From NCBI GenBank assembly GCA_029262335.1, contig JAJCZQ010000024.1:1-45962 (forward strand): DNA of 45,962 nucleotides, read 5' to 3'. The DNA comes from Deltaproteobacteria bacterium. GTDB lineage: Bacteria; Desulfobacterota_D; UBA1144; Nemesobacterales; JAJCZQ01. The translations under genes and the position numbers were made by a program. The notes beneath the pieces were generated by a model, which did not search any database, was not told the origin of the DNA, and saw only the letters and a list, made by a program, of their open reading frames with translations. Below, one piece after another: positions 33,688-43,048 of this stretch (positions within the stretch are counted from its first letter, which is position 1; each line of letters starts with the position of its first letter).

Positions 33688-35847
33688 ATGCCTTTTGATG
33701 GGAAACTAAATAAAGAACAAAATGAAGCGGTCACACACCCGGACGGCCCGCTACTTATCCTCGCGGGTGCTGGCTCCGGAAAGACCCGTACTATCACTCA
33801 CCGCATTGCCTACCTGCTTGATGAAAAGAAGGTATCACCCTACAGCATTCTTGCCGTGACTTTTACAAATAAAGCTTCAAACGAGATGAAAACAAGGATT
33901 AATAAACTTGTAAAATCAGGCATAAAAGGCCTCTGGATGGGCACTTTTCATTCTGTTTGCCTGAGGATTCTTAAGCGTGATATTGAACACCTTGAAGGAT
34001 TTAAATCAAATTTTACTATATTTGATGACCAGGACCAGATACGCCTTATAAAGGACTGTTTAAAGTTGCTCGATCTAAACGAGAGAGTGTACGAACCACG
34101 CGCCATGAGAGGCAAGATCGATGGTTTTAAAAACAGGGGTTCCCAGCTTAAAGACATAAATATTGAAACCCATGATGAAAAGATAAGGGACATTTACGAA
34201 CTATACGAAGAAGAGTTAAGGAGGCATAACGGCCTCGATTTCAGCGACCTGCTGAGCCTTACAGCAAAACTCTTTAAGGAACACCCAAAAGTACTGGAAT
34301 TCTACCAGGACAGGTTTAAACACATTCTTGTCGATGAGTACCAGGACACTAACAACCTCCAGTACCAGATCGTGAAATCCCTTGCAGAAAAAAATCAGAA
34401 CATATTTGTAGTGGGCGATGACAACCAGTCCATATACAGCTGGCGTGGGGCCGATATTCAAAATATTCTGAGCTTTGAAAGTGACTTCTCGAAAACAAAG
34501 GTAATAAAACTCGAAAAAAACTACCGTTCTACAAAAAACATTTTAAATATTTCAAACGAACTTATTAAAAACAACCTCGAAAGAAAAGAAAAAAACCTCT
34601 ACACGGACAATGAACATGGTGAGCTGATTAACTACTACGAGGCAATGGATGAGCAGGACGAGGCAAAGTATTTAATAAGGACAATAGAATCCCGGAAAAA
34701 AGAAAAAGGGCTAAAGTTTAACGATATTGCAATTTTTTACAGGACCAACAACCAGTCCAAAGCACTTGAAGATGAGCTTATACTCAGCGGTATCCCTTAT
34801 ACGATTATTGGTGGCGTGGGCTTTTACCAGCGTATGGAAGTAAAGGACGTAATTGCTTACCTTAGGCTTATAAAAAACCCTGATGATGACCTCAGCCTAA
34901 AACGAATAATAAACGTACCTATGAAAGGTATCGGCAAAGTGACTGTTAACAATCTTGAACTTCTTGCACGTGAGAATAACACCGCGATCTTTAATGCCAT
35001 TGAGATTGCAGTTGAGAAAAAAACCTTTTCTCCTGCTACAACCCAAAAACTTAAAAACTTTCATGAAATGATTACCAACCTTATTTCTCTTTCGACTGAT
35101 CTTAATGCATCGGAACTTATAGAAAAGGTGCTTGAAGACACATCCTATCTCGACTTTATCGAGGACGAGGAAGAAAGGGTCAACAACGTAAGCGACCTTG
35201 TAAACCTGGCCGGTGAGTTCGACATGGAAGACGAGGAAAAGACTCTTGATAATTTTCTGGACTGGACCGCACTTGCAAGTGATATGGATAAGTACGATGA
35301 AAAGAGTGACAAACTGACGCTTATGACCCTTCACACGGCGAAAGGCCTGGAATTCCCGTATGTCTTTATTACTGGGCTTGAAGAAGGCCTGCTTCCTCAT
35401 TTCAGGTCAATAGGTGAGTTCAAACAGCTCGAAGAAGAAAGAAGGCTTTTGTATGTTGGAATTACAAGGGCTATGGAGAGGCTTTACCTTTCGAGCGCTT
35501 CGCAGCGAAGATATTTCGGTAAGACCCAGGGTTCTATCCCTTCGAGGTTTCTTGCCGAGCTTCCGGATGATTTACTTAGCAGGTCAGGTTACGAAGAAAC
35601 ATACGGAAGAAGGTATTCAAGAGAAGAATTAAAATATGCTGCTACCAATAATGATATTGACCTTAACATTATTCATGAATTACCGGGTGACAGCACAGAT
35701 GGAATTAAAAAAGGCCAGGGAGTATCTCATAAGACTTTTGGTAAAGGCGTAGTATTAAAAGTTGAAGGCTCGGGGGAAAAAGCAAAGATCACCGTACTGT
35801 TTAAAGGGCTCGGCCGTAAAACAGTCCTTGCCAGTTTTCTGGAATAA
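33688..35847 (+). CDS. uvrD: UvrD/PcrA-type 3'-5' DNA helicase
   Basis: Superfamily 1A helicase of 719 residues acting in nucleotide excision repair and fork clearance. Helicase motifs are visible in order: LAGAGSGKTRTI (Walker A, about 25-36), FTNKASNEMKTRI, DEYQDTN (motif II), GDDNQSIYSWRGAD (III), LEKNYRST (IV), LMTLHTAKGLEF (V) and EERRLLYVGITRAMERL (VI). The C-terminal tail GVSHKTFGKGVVLKVEG is the Tudor-like domain that contacts RNA polymerase in PcrA/UvrD. Length and tail fit UvrD/PcrA rather than Rep. It starts 46 bases after the tRNA-Gln gene. Confidence 0.93.
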   Translation: MPFDGKLNKEQNEAVTHPDGPLLILAGAGSGKTRTITHRIAYLLDEKKVSPYSILAVTFTNKASNEMKTRINKLVKSGIKGLWMGTFHSVCLRILKRDIEHLEGFKSNFTIFDDQDQIRLIKDCLKLLDLNERVYEPRAMRGKIDGFKNRGSQLKDINIETHDEKIRDIYELYEEELRRHNGLDFSDLLSLTAKLFKEHPKVLEFYQDRFKHILVDEYQDTNNLQYQIVKSLAEKNQNIFVVGDDNQSIYSWRGADIQNILSFESDFSKTKVIKLEKNYRSTKNILNISNELIKNNLERKEKNLYTDNEHGELINYYEAMDEQDEAKYLIRTIESRKKEKGLKFNDIAIFYRTNNQSKALEDELILSGIPYTIIGGVGFYQRMEVKDVIAYLRLIKNPDDDLSLKRIINVPMKGIGKVTVNNLELLARENNTAIFNAIEIAVEKKTFSPATTQKLKNFHEMITNLISLSTDLNASELIEKVLEDTSYLDFIEDEEERVNNVSDLVNLAGEFDMEDEEKTLDNFLDWTALASDMDKYDEKSDKLTLMTLHTAKGLEFPYVFITGLEEGLLPHFRSIGEFKQLEEERRLLYVGITRAMERLYLSSASQRRYFGKTQGSIPSRFLAELPDDLLSRSGYEETYGRRYSREELKYAATNNDIDLNIIHELPGDSTDGIKKGQGVSHKTFGKGVVLKVEGSGEKAKITVLFKGLGRKTVLASFLE

Positions 35848-35852
35848 AAAAA

Positions 35853-35873
35853 GGAGCAAATAAAATTTGCTCC
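35853..35873 (-). terminator. Convergent terminator between uvrD and the exported-protein gene
   Basis: GGAGCAAA (35853-35860) and TTTGCTCC (35866-35873) form an 8-pair stem with loop TAAAA. On the minus strand it is followed by seven T, a strong terminator for the gene ending at 35919. On the plus strand the T tract is poorer, but it may also end uvrD. Confidence 0.82.
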
Positions 35874-35918
35874 CGTGGTTTTAATCTAATTCAGATTTAA
35901 TAAATAAATATATTAATA

Positions 35919-36896
35919 TCAGTTTGAGGGAATTGTCCCGTTTTCTAACCAGTACGAATCCATTGTTCCGCGGCCATTTCCGTTATTAAGGCCTATATAC
36001 ATAATAAACCTCTGTAAATTTTCTTCTAAAAAATTAAGGTTTACAAACCCTTCGCCAACTATATTGTTAGGGCAAAGGAGTTCACTGCCCCTGCTGTGCG
36101 GAAGGACTTCGTTTATTCCGTACTCAAAGCTTGCAACGCTTGCGTCACCCACTTCAGACAGAAGCTCTTCAAGGCGGGGATTGTCCTGGTCCATACAGGC
36201 AAATATTACGTTCCTGCATGAAAAGGGGACTTCGTTGTTGTTGTAAATATCCACATCAGCTAACCAGTAATCACCTACGGAGTCGACCCTTGCTTCACCG
36301 CCAGTTATAACAGTGGCAACAGTAATACCAACAATGTCTGAAAGATTAACTCCGGCTTCCATATTGTAATTAAATGTTATTGTTGCATCAGAAATACCCG
36401 GGTCTTCAGCATTTCCCCGGATTGCAACGAGGTTGGTCCTGTATTCATAACCGGCTTCATCTAGAATTCTCAGGTTTCCCATTGTACGGGCACCTGCCTG
36501 ATAATTTCCCCCTTCGGATACAACCGCGGAAATTACTATAATTCCATACGCGTCTTCGGGAAGTACTACACCTGATGGGTCACCGTCATTGGTCAGGATA
36601 TCTCTCAAATTGTAGATATGTGTATCATTGGGTGTAAAGTCATCAAAAAAGTTGTTCTCGTTGCAGTCCTGGCCAACGTTAAATATTTGTACGTGGTATA
36701 TCCTTGCCACTCTTTCAACATTGGTAACCTGAATAAATGTTTCCCTTTCGCGCAGGTCAAAATAACCGAACAGCGTTCTTCTCGGGTTGTCTGTATCAAT
36801 ATTTTGCTCCTGGTTTTGCGCAATAAGGTCTGCAGAAAAAAATATTGAAAATAGTAATAAAAAAGAAAATGTAAGTCCTGTAATTTTATTCATCAT
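35919..36896 (-). CDS. Exported beta-rich protein, function unknown
   Basis: About 325 residues with a signal peptide ending near DLIAQNQEQ. I start it at the ATG at 36896; the in-frame ATG at 36908 lies in what looks like its ribosome site (GAGGATATCT). The mature protein is predicted mostly beta strand, rich in Asn, Asp and Gly, with phrases such as TLFGYFDLRERETFIQVTNV, RIYHVQIFNVGQDCNENNFF and ADVDIYNNNEVPFSC. Cys occur near 78, 228, 233 and 275 and may form disulfides. Its content recalls secreted or surface proteins but I recognise no family. It lies inside the inverted-repeat bracket, separate from uvrD. Confidence 0.65.
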   Translation of the reverse strand: MMNKITGLTFSFLLLFSIFFSADLIAQNQEQNIDTDNPRRTLFGYFDLRERETFIQVTNVERVARIYHVQIFNVGQDCNENNFFDDFTPNDTHIYNLRDILTNDGDPSGVVLPEDAYGIIVISAVVSEGGNYQAGARTMGNLRILDEAGYEYRTNLVAIRGNAEDPGISDATITFNYNMEAGVNLSDIVGITVATVITGGEARVDSVGDYWLADVDIYNNNEVPFSCRNVIFACMDQDNPRLEELLSEVGDASVASFEYGINEVLPHSRGSELLCPNNIVGEGFVNLNFLEENLQRFIMYIGLNNGNGRGTMDSYWLENGTIPSN

Positions 36897-37005
36897 AGAT
36901 ATCCTCATTTAAATTTTTAGTTATTTTATTCAATATATTACGACAATCAAGAAAATGGCTGTAAAAATATATATTTATTACTAATTGTTTTCTTTAAAGT
37001 TGGGA

Positions 37006-37156
37006 TGCAATGAATAACGTAAAGAAAATTAAAATTAAAATCGTTAAAAAACATATAGGGGTTGTGGAAGGATTATATGTTTTAGATTTTAAATTGAATT
37101 TTTAGTTAATGAATTGCCAGCCTTGATTTTTGTTTCTTTGTATCAAGACAAAGAAA
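37006..37156 (-). repeat. 151-bp palindromic repeat, right copy
   Basis: The inverted partner of 33332-33482. Hairpin arms AAACATATA and TATATGTTT (minus-strand reading) replace AAACGTAAA and TTTACGTTT of the left copy with pairing kept. The copy ends 20 bases before the stop of the UDG-family gene. Together the copies bracket tRNA-Gln, uvrD and the exported-protein gene, so recombination between them could invert about 3.5 kb. Confidence 0.85.
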
Positions 37157-37176
37157 AAAGAAAATTAAGTTAGATA

Positions 37177-37773
37177 TTATTTCGATTTCAAAATATTTCT
37201 TATCTTCTTTTTTAATATTCCTAAAACTTCTTCCTCAAACCACGGGTTTCTTTTTAGCCAGATATTATTTCTGGGGCTTGGATGCGGGAGCGGTAAAACT
37301 CCGTTTGGAAGGTATTCCTTATGTGCCCTTACGGTCTCGGTAAGAGTTTTCTTTTTAGTACCCTTTAAGTGCCAGTCAATTGCATACATCCCTATCGCAA
37401 GAGTGATCTCAAGCTCAGGCAGATATGAAATAAGGTCGGACCTCCATGTCTCAGCACATTCCTTCCTCGGCGGAAGGTCTCCTCTTTCACCGGTCCCCGG
37501 ATAACAAAAAGCCATGGGGATGATGGCTACTTTTTCCTCATCATAAAAAAAATCTTCACCAATTCCCATCCACTCCCTGAGCCTTACCCCGCTGGGGTCA
37601 TTAAATGGAATGCCGGTTTTATGGACTCGTATGCCTGGTGCCTGTCCGGCTATGAGAATCTTTGCCTTTGGATTAATACGGAATACAGGATTAGGCCCCA
37701 TCGGAAGATGAGGCATACATATGGAACAGCCCCTTACTTCTTTGATCAGTTTTTTATATTTCTTAGGATTCAT
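37177..37773 (-). CDS. Uracil-DNA glycosylase superfamily protein
   Basis: A 198-residue protein of the UDG fold. The first motif is GQAPGIRVHKTGIPFNDPSG, matching the G-x-APGxxE-xxxGxPF water-activating loop, and the second is LPHPSPRNNIWLKRNPW, matching the H-P-S-P-R loop. Two N-terminal Cys (CSIC, 16-19) precede it, but the four-Cys Fe-S set of family 4 is not obvious. It probably excises uracil or a related base, though the Glu/Asp catalyst of families 4 and 5 is not clearly seen. It sits 5 bases after selO on the same strand, so they are co-transcribed. Confidence 0.8.
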   Translation of the reverse strand: MNPKKYKKLIKEVRGCSICMPHLPMGPNPVFRINPKAKILIAGQAPGIRVHKTGIPFNDPSGVRLREWMGIGEDFFYDEEKVAIIPMAFCYPGTGERGDLPPRKECAETWRSDLISYLPELEITLAIGMYAIDWHLKGTKKKTLTETVRAHKEYLPNGVLPLPHPSPRNNIWLKRNPWFEEEVLGILKKKIRNILKSK

Positions 37774-37778
37774 TTAAT

Positions 37779-39230
37779 TTATGATGAACAGCTAAGGGCC
37801 TTTACTTCTGCCCCTTCTGGTGGTTTAAAGGAATATTGCTCATGTTCCTGCTGTTCATCAAACGGTCTCATTAAAATTTTTCTTACTTTTTCAATCTCTG
37901 AATAGTCCTGGTTATCTATCGCCTGCCTTATCGCATTTTCTGCAATATAGGTCCTTAAAACATATTTAGGGTTAACTAAATCCATGGATTTTTTCCGCTT
38001 TTTTTCATCACTGTTATCACTTTTAATTCTTTCAATATATTTATCGATCCAGTTTTTACCGATCTTTTTAACTTCCGTGCCTTCAACACTGGCATCAAAA
38101 GTAACACCTGACAGTTCTCTGAAAAAAATTGGGAAATCTATTCCTTTCTCTTCAAGAAGCTCCAGCGTATCATCAATAAACTTTTTGTCCCCGTCTTTAA
38201 ACCAATCAAAACCAAATTTCTTTGCCATTAGCCCAAGATAGCTTTCGGCATATGCTTCCCTGTATTCCCCCAGTGCTTCCTGAATTTCATCTGCAGACAG
38301 TAAACTGCTTAAACACTGAAGCAGTTTATTAAGGTTCCAGTATCCAATAGAAGGCTGGCTCTTGTAGCTGTAACGTCCAAAATGGTCCGAGTGGTTTGGC
38401 GTGAAATCACTCTTATATGTTTCCATAAATGCATAGGGGCCGTAATCAATCGTATCACCAAGTATCGACATATTATCGGTATTCATTACACCATGTGTAA
38501 AACCAAATACCTGCCACTTTGCAATAAGCCCGCCTGTTCTCTTCGCAATTTCATTTACCATCAGCCTGTAGCCGTTGGGATTATCAGCATACTGTGGGTA
38601 AAGGTTTGCAAGAACATAATCAGCCAGGATCCGTATATTTTTAGTCTGCCCCCTGAAAAAAAATCCTTCAAATGACCCAAATCTCACATGTGATTTTGCC
38701 ATTCTTATCAGCATTGCCCCTGTTTCAGTTGTTTCCCTTTCAACTTTTTCATCACTGCCGACAATACTTAATGCCCTGGTAGTCGGGATGCCAAGATAAT
38801 GCATTGCCTCACTGCAAAGATATTCCCTTATTGTAGATCTAAGCACCGCCCTTCCGTCAAAACCCCTGGAGTAATTTGTAGGCCCGGCGCCTTTAAGGTG
38901 AAGGTCCCATTTCTTATTTTTTGAATTTACGACTTCACCAAGCAGGATTGCCCTGCCGTCTCCAATATGCGGATTATAAACCCCGAACTGGTGGCCTGTA
39001 TAATAAAGTGCAATTGGTTTGGAACCCGGAATAAGTTTTTTTCCCGAAAGGTATTCTGCAAGTTCTTCCTCATCAATACCGGCTGCATCCAGATCAATCT
39101 CTGATGCCATCTGGGGGTTAAGAGAAATTAAAAATGGATTTTCAAAGGGTTTGGGGTTAACAATATGATAGAATTCTTCAGGAAGCTTTCTGTATGTGTT
39201 GTTAAATGTGAGTTCGGTTATCTTTTTCAT
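37779..39230 (-). CDS. selO: Protein adenylyltransferase SelO (YdiU family)
   Basis: Pseudokinase-fold AMPylator that modifies redox proteins, 483 residues. Conserved stretches include YTGHQFGVYNPHIGDGRAIL, GAGPTNYSRGFDGRAVLRST, REYLCSEAMHYLGIPTTRAL, the FTHGVMNTDNMSILGDTIDY active-site segment and YKSQPSIGYWNL. It ends KALSCSS; a C-terminal Cys (or selenocysteine in animals) is expected in this family. The UDG gene follows 5 bases downstream. The gene starts only 23 bases from the divergent small gene at 39254. Confidence 0.93.
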   Translation of the reverse strand: MKKITELTFNNTYRKLPEEFYHIVNPKPFENPFLISLNPQMASEIDLDAAGIDEEELAEYLSGKKLIPGSKPIALYYTGHQFGVYNPHIGDGRAILLGEVVNSKNKKWDLHLKGAGPTNYSRGFDGRAVLRSTIREYLCSEAMHYLGIPTTRALSIVGSDEKVERETTETGAMLIRMAKSHVRFGSFEGFFFRGQTKNIRILADYVLANLYPQYADNPNGYRLMVNEIAKRTGGLIAKWQVFGFTHGVMNTDNMSILGDTIDYGPYAFMETYKSDFTPNHSDHFGRYSYKSQPSIGYWNLNKLLQCLSSLLSADEIQEALGEYREAYAESYLGLMAKKFGFDWFKDGDKKFIDDTLELLEEKGIDFPIFFRELSGVTFDASVEGTEVKKIGKNWIDKYIERIKSDNSDEKKRKKSMDLVNPKYVLRTYIAENAIRQAIDNQDYSEIEKVRKILMRPFDEQQEHEQYSFKPPEGAEVKALSCSS

Positions 39231-39253
39231 TTGGACTATTACTTTACAGTATC

Positions 39254-39544
39254 ATGAAACATAGAAAAAATAAGATTAAACACCAGCACGGAATTATAAA
39301 GGACCTTAGAAAATTTCTTGAAAAAGAAGTTACAAGCAAGGATTTCGTCACAGGGGTTATACCGGGAAGAATAACCGTAGGAAATGCCACGGGTGAAAAA
39401 CTTAAAATACGTTACCAGTACAATACTAAAAGCGGTGCAAAACTCATAGCATTGAGCGGCTCTTCTGTGCATGAAATTTTTGTTATTACAGGTGAACCGG
39501 AAAAACTAAAGGAACTTATTGGACGGTTTACTTCAAAGTCTTAG
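39254..39544 (+). CDS. Small basic protein, possibly DUF2103-like
   Basis: A 96-residue basic protein, no signal peptide or membrane segment. The pattern VTSKDFVTGVIPGRITVGNA, KLKIRYQYNTKSGAKLIALS, SSVHEIFVITGEPEKLKELI (short strands around GxIPG and a final 'VxEIFVxT') loosely resembles DUF2103 domain proteins. That is a weak match and I would not name a function. It diverges from selO with a 23-base gap and overlaps the convergent dnaE stop by four bases (TTAG). Coding looks real: it is short but ends neatly against dnaE. Confidence 0.55.
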   Translation: MKHRKNKIKHQHGIIKDLRKFLEKEVTSKDFVTGVIPGRITVGNATGEKLKIRYQYNTKSGAKLIALSGSSVHEIFVITGEPEKLKELIGRFTSKS

Positions 39545-42500
39545 GTAAGATTTACTACATTTTCCCCAAGCAGGTTTTCAACACTCTTAATAAACTTATC
39601 ACCAAGGTCAACAGTACAGTTCCCAACTTCTACCTCCGCTATCTCACCATTACTTCTTATATGAAGAACTATCTTTGAAGGCCCCGGATATTCTTCAAAA
39701 ATATTTTTTAGCTTATTCATATTGTCAGGAGTAGAATTTTCTTCATCTATACTTATATGGACCGATGAGTTAATCCTCAGCTGTCCAAGTGAATAAATTT
39801 CCTGGGCACGGATCTTGGCCCTTTCCTCTGTGGGATCAATAAATCCTTCTACTATTATTGGCTCAACCTTATCTTCAAGTATGTCCATGGATTTACGGAG
39901 GGTATCATTGAATATTATTACATCAACCGACCCTTTGAGGTCTTCGAGTACCATGTTGCCGTAAATGTTGGTACCATTTTTTGTGTGTTTTATTTCAAGT
40001 GACCTTACAACCCCTGCCATTTTTATTTTCTTCTTGTTTTTAATTTCCAGTATTTTTTCCGAGTCACAGTTTGAACTGTACATCTCGAGTTCTGATGAGT
40101 ATTTGAGCATAGGATGGCTGGTTACATAAAAACCAAGGACATCCATCTCGTTTTGAAGCATTACCTTTTCATCCCAATCCTCGGTGTCTTCAAGCTTTGG
40201 CTGCGGAATTGTTGCATCAATATCAAATAATGCGTGTTGTCCTTCTATACCGCTGTTCTGTTTTAGAGCCGTATAACTGATAAGGCTTTCAAGTGCATTC
40301 ATCAGCTTTGCCCTGTTTGGTTCAAGAGAGGTAAATGCACCGCTCTTTACAAGGCTTTCAAATGTTCTTCTGTTTAACTTCGAACTTTCTACCCTTGTAC
40401 AGAAATCAAATATTGATTCAAATGGCCCTTCTTCGTTCCTTGTATCTATTATTGCTTTTACAGTTGTATCCCCGACGTTTTTAATAGCAGAAAGTCCGAA
40501 CCTTATTTTCTCGTCTACAGGTGTAAAACCTGAGATACTTTCATTAACATCCGGGGCCAGCACCTCGATATTCATTTTATTGCACTCTGTAATACTCGAA
40601 ATAATCTTGTCAGTATTATGTGATTCAATTGTCATAAGGGCCGCCATAAACTCTGCGGGGTAATGTGTTTTTAGATACGCAGTCTGGTAAGTAATAAGGG
40701 CGTAAGCGGTACTGTGACTTTTGTTAAAGGAGTATTCAGCGAACTTTTCCATTGTATCGAAAAGTTCTGTGGCCTTTTTCTTTGGAATACCATTATCATG
40801 GGCACCTGTTAAAAACCTTTCCCTCTGCGCCTTCATTTCGGCAGGTTTTTTCTTACCCATTGCACGCCTTAGCAAATCTGCTTCTCCAAGTGTGTAGTTT
40901 GCAATCTCACTTGCCGTCTGCATGATCTGCTCCTGGTAAACAAAAAGGCCGTAAGTATCTTTTAAAATTTCTTTTAGTGACGGGTGGGGAAAATGGACTT
41001 TCTTCTTGCCATTTTTGCACTTAACAAACTCATCTACCATGCCGCTGTCCAGAGGGCCCGGACGGTAAAGAGCAAGTACGGCAATTATATCATCAAATGT
41101 TGTTGCCCTAAGCCTCGAAAGAAGCTCCTTCATCCCTGTGGATTCAATCTGGAAAACACCCCTTGTATTTGAAGTTCCTAATAATTTATATACCTCGGGA
41201 TCATCCAGCGGAATCTTGTTTATATTAAATTCTTTAGTTGAATCTTTATTACCTGCTTTTAAATATGATACTGCCTTATCAATTACAGTGAGTGTTTTAA
41301 GTCCGAGGAAATCAAATTTTACATACCCAAGTTTTTCAATGCAGTTCATATCAAACTGGGTCACAGTTTCATCCCTGCTGCCTTTATATAATGGTATATA
41401 ATCGGATATAGGCTCGTTTGATATCACAACACCTGCGGCATGTGTTGAAGCGTGGCGCACCATGTTCTCAAGCGGCTTTGCAAGTTCTATAAGCTCCTGC
41501 AGCTGCTCTGATTCTTCTATCATCTCTTTAATCTGGGGGACTTTATCAAGGGCTTCCTGGATACTGAAAACCTTGCCCCTGAAAGACGGAATCATCTTGG
41601 AGAGTTTGTCCACTTCACCGTACTGTATTCCAAGCACTCTTCCCACGTCTTTTATCACAGCCTTAGAGGACATTGTCCCAAAAGTACCAATCTGCGCAAC
41701 CTTGTCCTTACCGTACCTTTCTGTAACATACGCAATAACCTGGTCTCTTCCCTCAGTGCAAAAATCCACATCAATATCGGGCATGCTTACTCTTTCAGGG
41801 TTTAAGAACCTTTCAAAAATGAGGTTATAAGGAATGGGGTCTACATCTGTTATACCGAGTGCAAATGCAACAAGGCTACCTGCTGCACTTCCCCTTCCCG
41901 GGCCAACCGGTATACCGTTAGTTTTTGCGTAATTAATAAAATCGGCAACCACCAGGAAATAAGCCGGGAAACCCATCTGGCAAATAATCTCCAGCTCATA
42001 ATCAAGGCGTTCCTGGTAAGTTTTGGTTTCTTCTTCTGAAAAACTGTTTTCGGCAAAAATATCCCGGAGTTTCTCATTTGCCTCTTTTTTTATAAATTCT
42101 TCAAGCGTTGTTCCTTCAGGTATTTCAAATTCGGGAAACTTATATCCTTCCGTTTTAAATTCAAAACTACATCTCCTGGACAGTTCTACAGTTTTATCTA
42201 TTGCATCCTGGAAACCGGACATTGTAGCTTCCATCTGCTCACGGCTTTTAAGAAAGAACTGGTCACCGGAAAATCTCATCCTCTTTTCATCATTTAAATT
42301 GGAGCCGGTCTGTACACATAACAACGCGTCATGCGGCCGTGCATCTTCCTGCTTCAGAAAATGGCAGTCATTGGTGGCAATTAATGGAATACCGAGCTCT
42401 TTGCTTATTTTTTTTACTTCTTTATTTACAAAATTCTGCTCGGGAAGCCCCGTGGCCTGCACCTCGAGGTAATAACGGTCTCCAAATATATCTCTGTACA

Positions 42501-42978
42501 TTGAAGCAAGATTTATTGCTTTTTTATGGTCTTTACTGAAAATCGCCCTCGAAATTTCACTGCTCATACATCCGCTAAGGACTATCAAACCCTCGTTGTG
42601 TTTATCAAGCAGGTCATGGTCTACGCGGGGCCTTCTGTAAAATCCTTCGAGGTAGCCCTTTGATACGAGGTTGGAAAGGTTACTGTATCCTTTTTCATTC
42701 ATACATAGCACAGTAAGGTGAAAGTTCTTGCCATCAGATGGTTTATCAAGATTAAGTGTGGGTGTGACATACAGCTCACAGCCGATGATTGGTTTAACAC
42801 CGGCTTTTGTGGCTTTATCAAAAAAGTCATATGCTCCGAAAAGGTTCCCATGATCAGTTATGGCAACTGCCTCCATGCCAAATTCCTTTGCACGATCAAC
42901 TAACTCTTCAAATTTTATCGCCCCGTCGAGGAGAGAATACTGAGAGTGTAAATGGAGGTGTACGAAGTTATCACTCAT
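39541..42978 (-). CDS. dnaE: DNA polymerase III alpha subunit
   Basis: Replicative polymerase of 1145 residues, the usual DnaE1 length. The N-terminal PHP domain keeps its metal residues: HLHLHSQYS (His7, 9, 11), TDHGN (Asp42, His43), GCELY (Glu68), Cys137 and NDCH (Asp204, His206). The palm motif PGRGSAAGS precedes PDIDVDF (400-406) with two catalytic Asp; the third Asp is in KFDFLGL. Then come fingers, helix-hairpin-helix and OB-fold regions. An intact PHP suggests built-in proofreading, unlike E. coli. It converges on the small gene at 39254 and diverges from the zinc-ribbon gene at 43049. Confidence 0.96.
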   Translation of the reverse strand: MSDNFVHLHLHSQYSLLDGAIKFEELVDRAKEFGMEAVAITDHGNLFGAYDFFDKATKAGVKPIIGCELYVTPTLNLDKPSDGKNFHLTVLCMNEKGYSNLSNLVSKGYLEGFYRRPRVDHDLLDKHNEGLIVLSGCMSSEISRAIFSKDHKKAINLASMYRDIFGDRYYLEVQATGLPEQNFVNKEVKKISKELGIPLIATNDCHFLKQEDARPHDALLCVQTGSNLNDEKRMRFSGDQFFLKSREQMEATMSGFQDAIDKTVELSRRCSFEFKTEGYKFPEFEIPEGTTLEEFIKKEANEKLRDIFAENSFSEEETKTYQERLDYELEIICQMGFPAYFLVVADFINYAKTNGIPVGPGRGSAAGSLVAFALGITDVDPIPYNLIFERFLNPERVSMPDIDVDFCTEGRDQVIAYVTERYGKDKVAQIGTFGTMSSKAVIKDVGRVLGIQYGEVDKLSKMIPSFRGKVFSIQEALDKVPQIKEMIEESEQLQELIELAKPLENMVRHASTHAAGVVISNEPISDYIPLYKGSRDETVTQFDMNCIEKLGYVKFDFLGLKTLTVIDKAVSYLKAGNKDSTKEFNINKIPLDDPEVYKLLGTSNTRGVFQIESTGMKELLSRLRATTFDDIIAVLALYRPGPLDSGMVDEFVKCKNGKKKVHFPHPSLKEILKDTYGLFVYQEQIMQTASEIANYTLGEADLLRRAMGKKKPAEMKAQRERFLTGAHDNGIPKKKATELFDTMEKFAEYSFNKSHSTAYALITYQTAYLKTHYPAEFMAALMTIESHNTDKIISSITECNKMNIEVLAPDVNESISGFTPVDEKIRFGLSAIKNVGDTTVKAIIDTRNEEGPFESIFDFCTRVESSKLNRRTFESLVKSGAFTSLEPNRAKLMNALESLISYTALKQNSGIEGQHALFDIDATIPQPKLEDTEDWDEKVMLQNEMDVLGFYVTSHPMLKYSSELEMYSSNCDSEKILEIKNKKKIKMAGVVRSLEIKHTKNGTNIYGNMVLEDLKGSVDVIIFNDTLRKSMDILEDKVEPIIVEGFIDPTEERAKIRAQEIYSLGQLRINSSVHISIDEENSTPDNMNKLKNIFEEYPGPSKIVLHIRSNGEIAEVEVGNCTVDLGDKFIKSVENLLGENVVNLT

Positions 42979-43048
42979 ATAGAAGTTCTATTATATACCA
43001 CTAGAAACTTTCTATAAATACTTTTAGTTTTATAAAGTAAAATTAATT

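Noticed and set aside
37779-37800. Selenocysteine at the SelO C-terminus
   Set aside because: The end reads SCSS with ordinary codons and a normal stop; there is no in-frame TGA before it or SECIS-like hairpin noticed.
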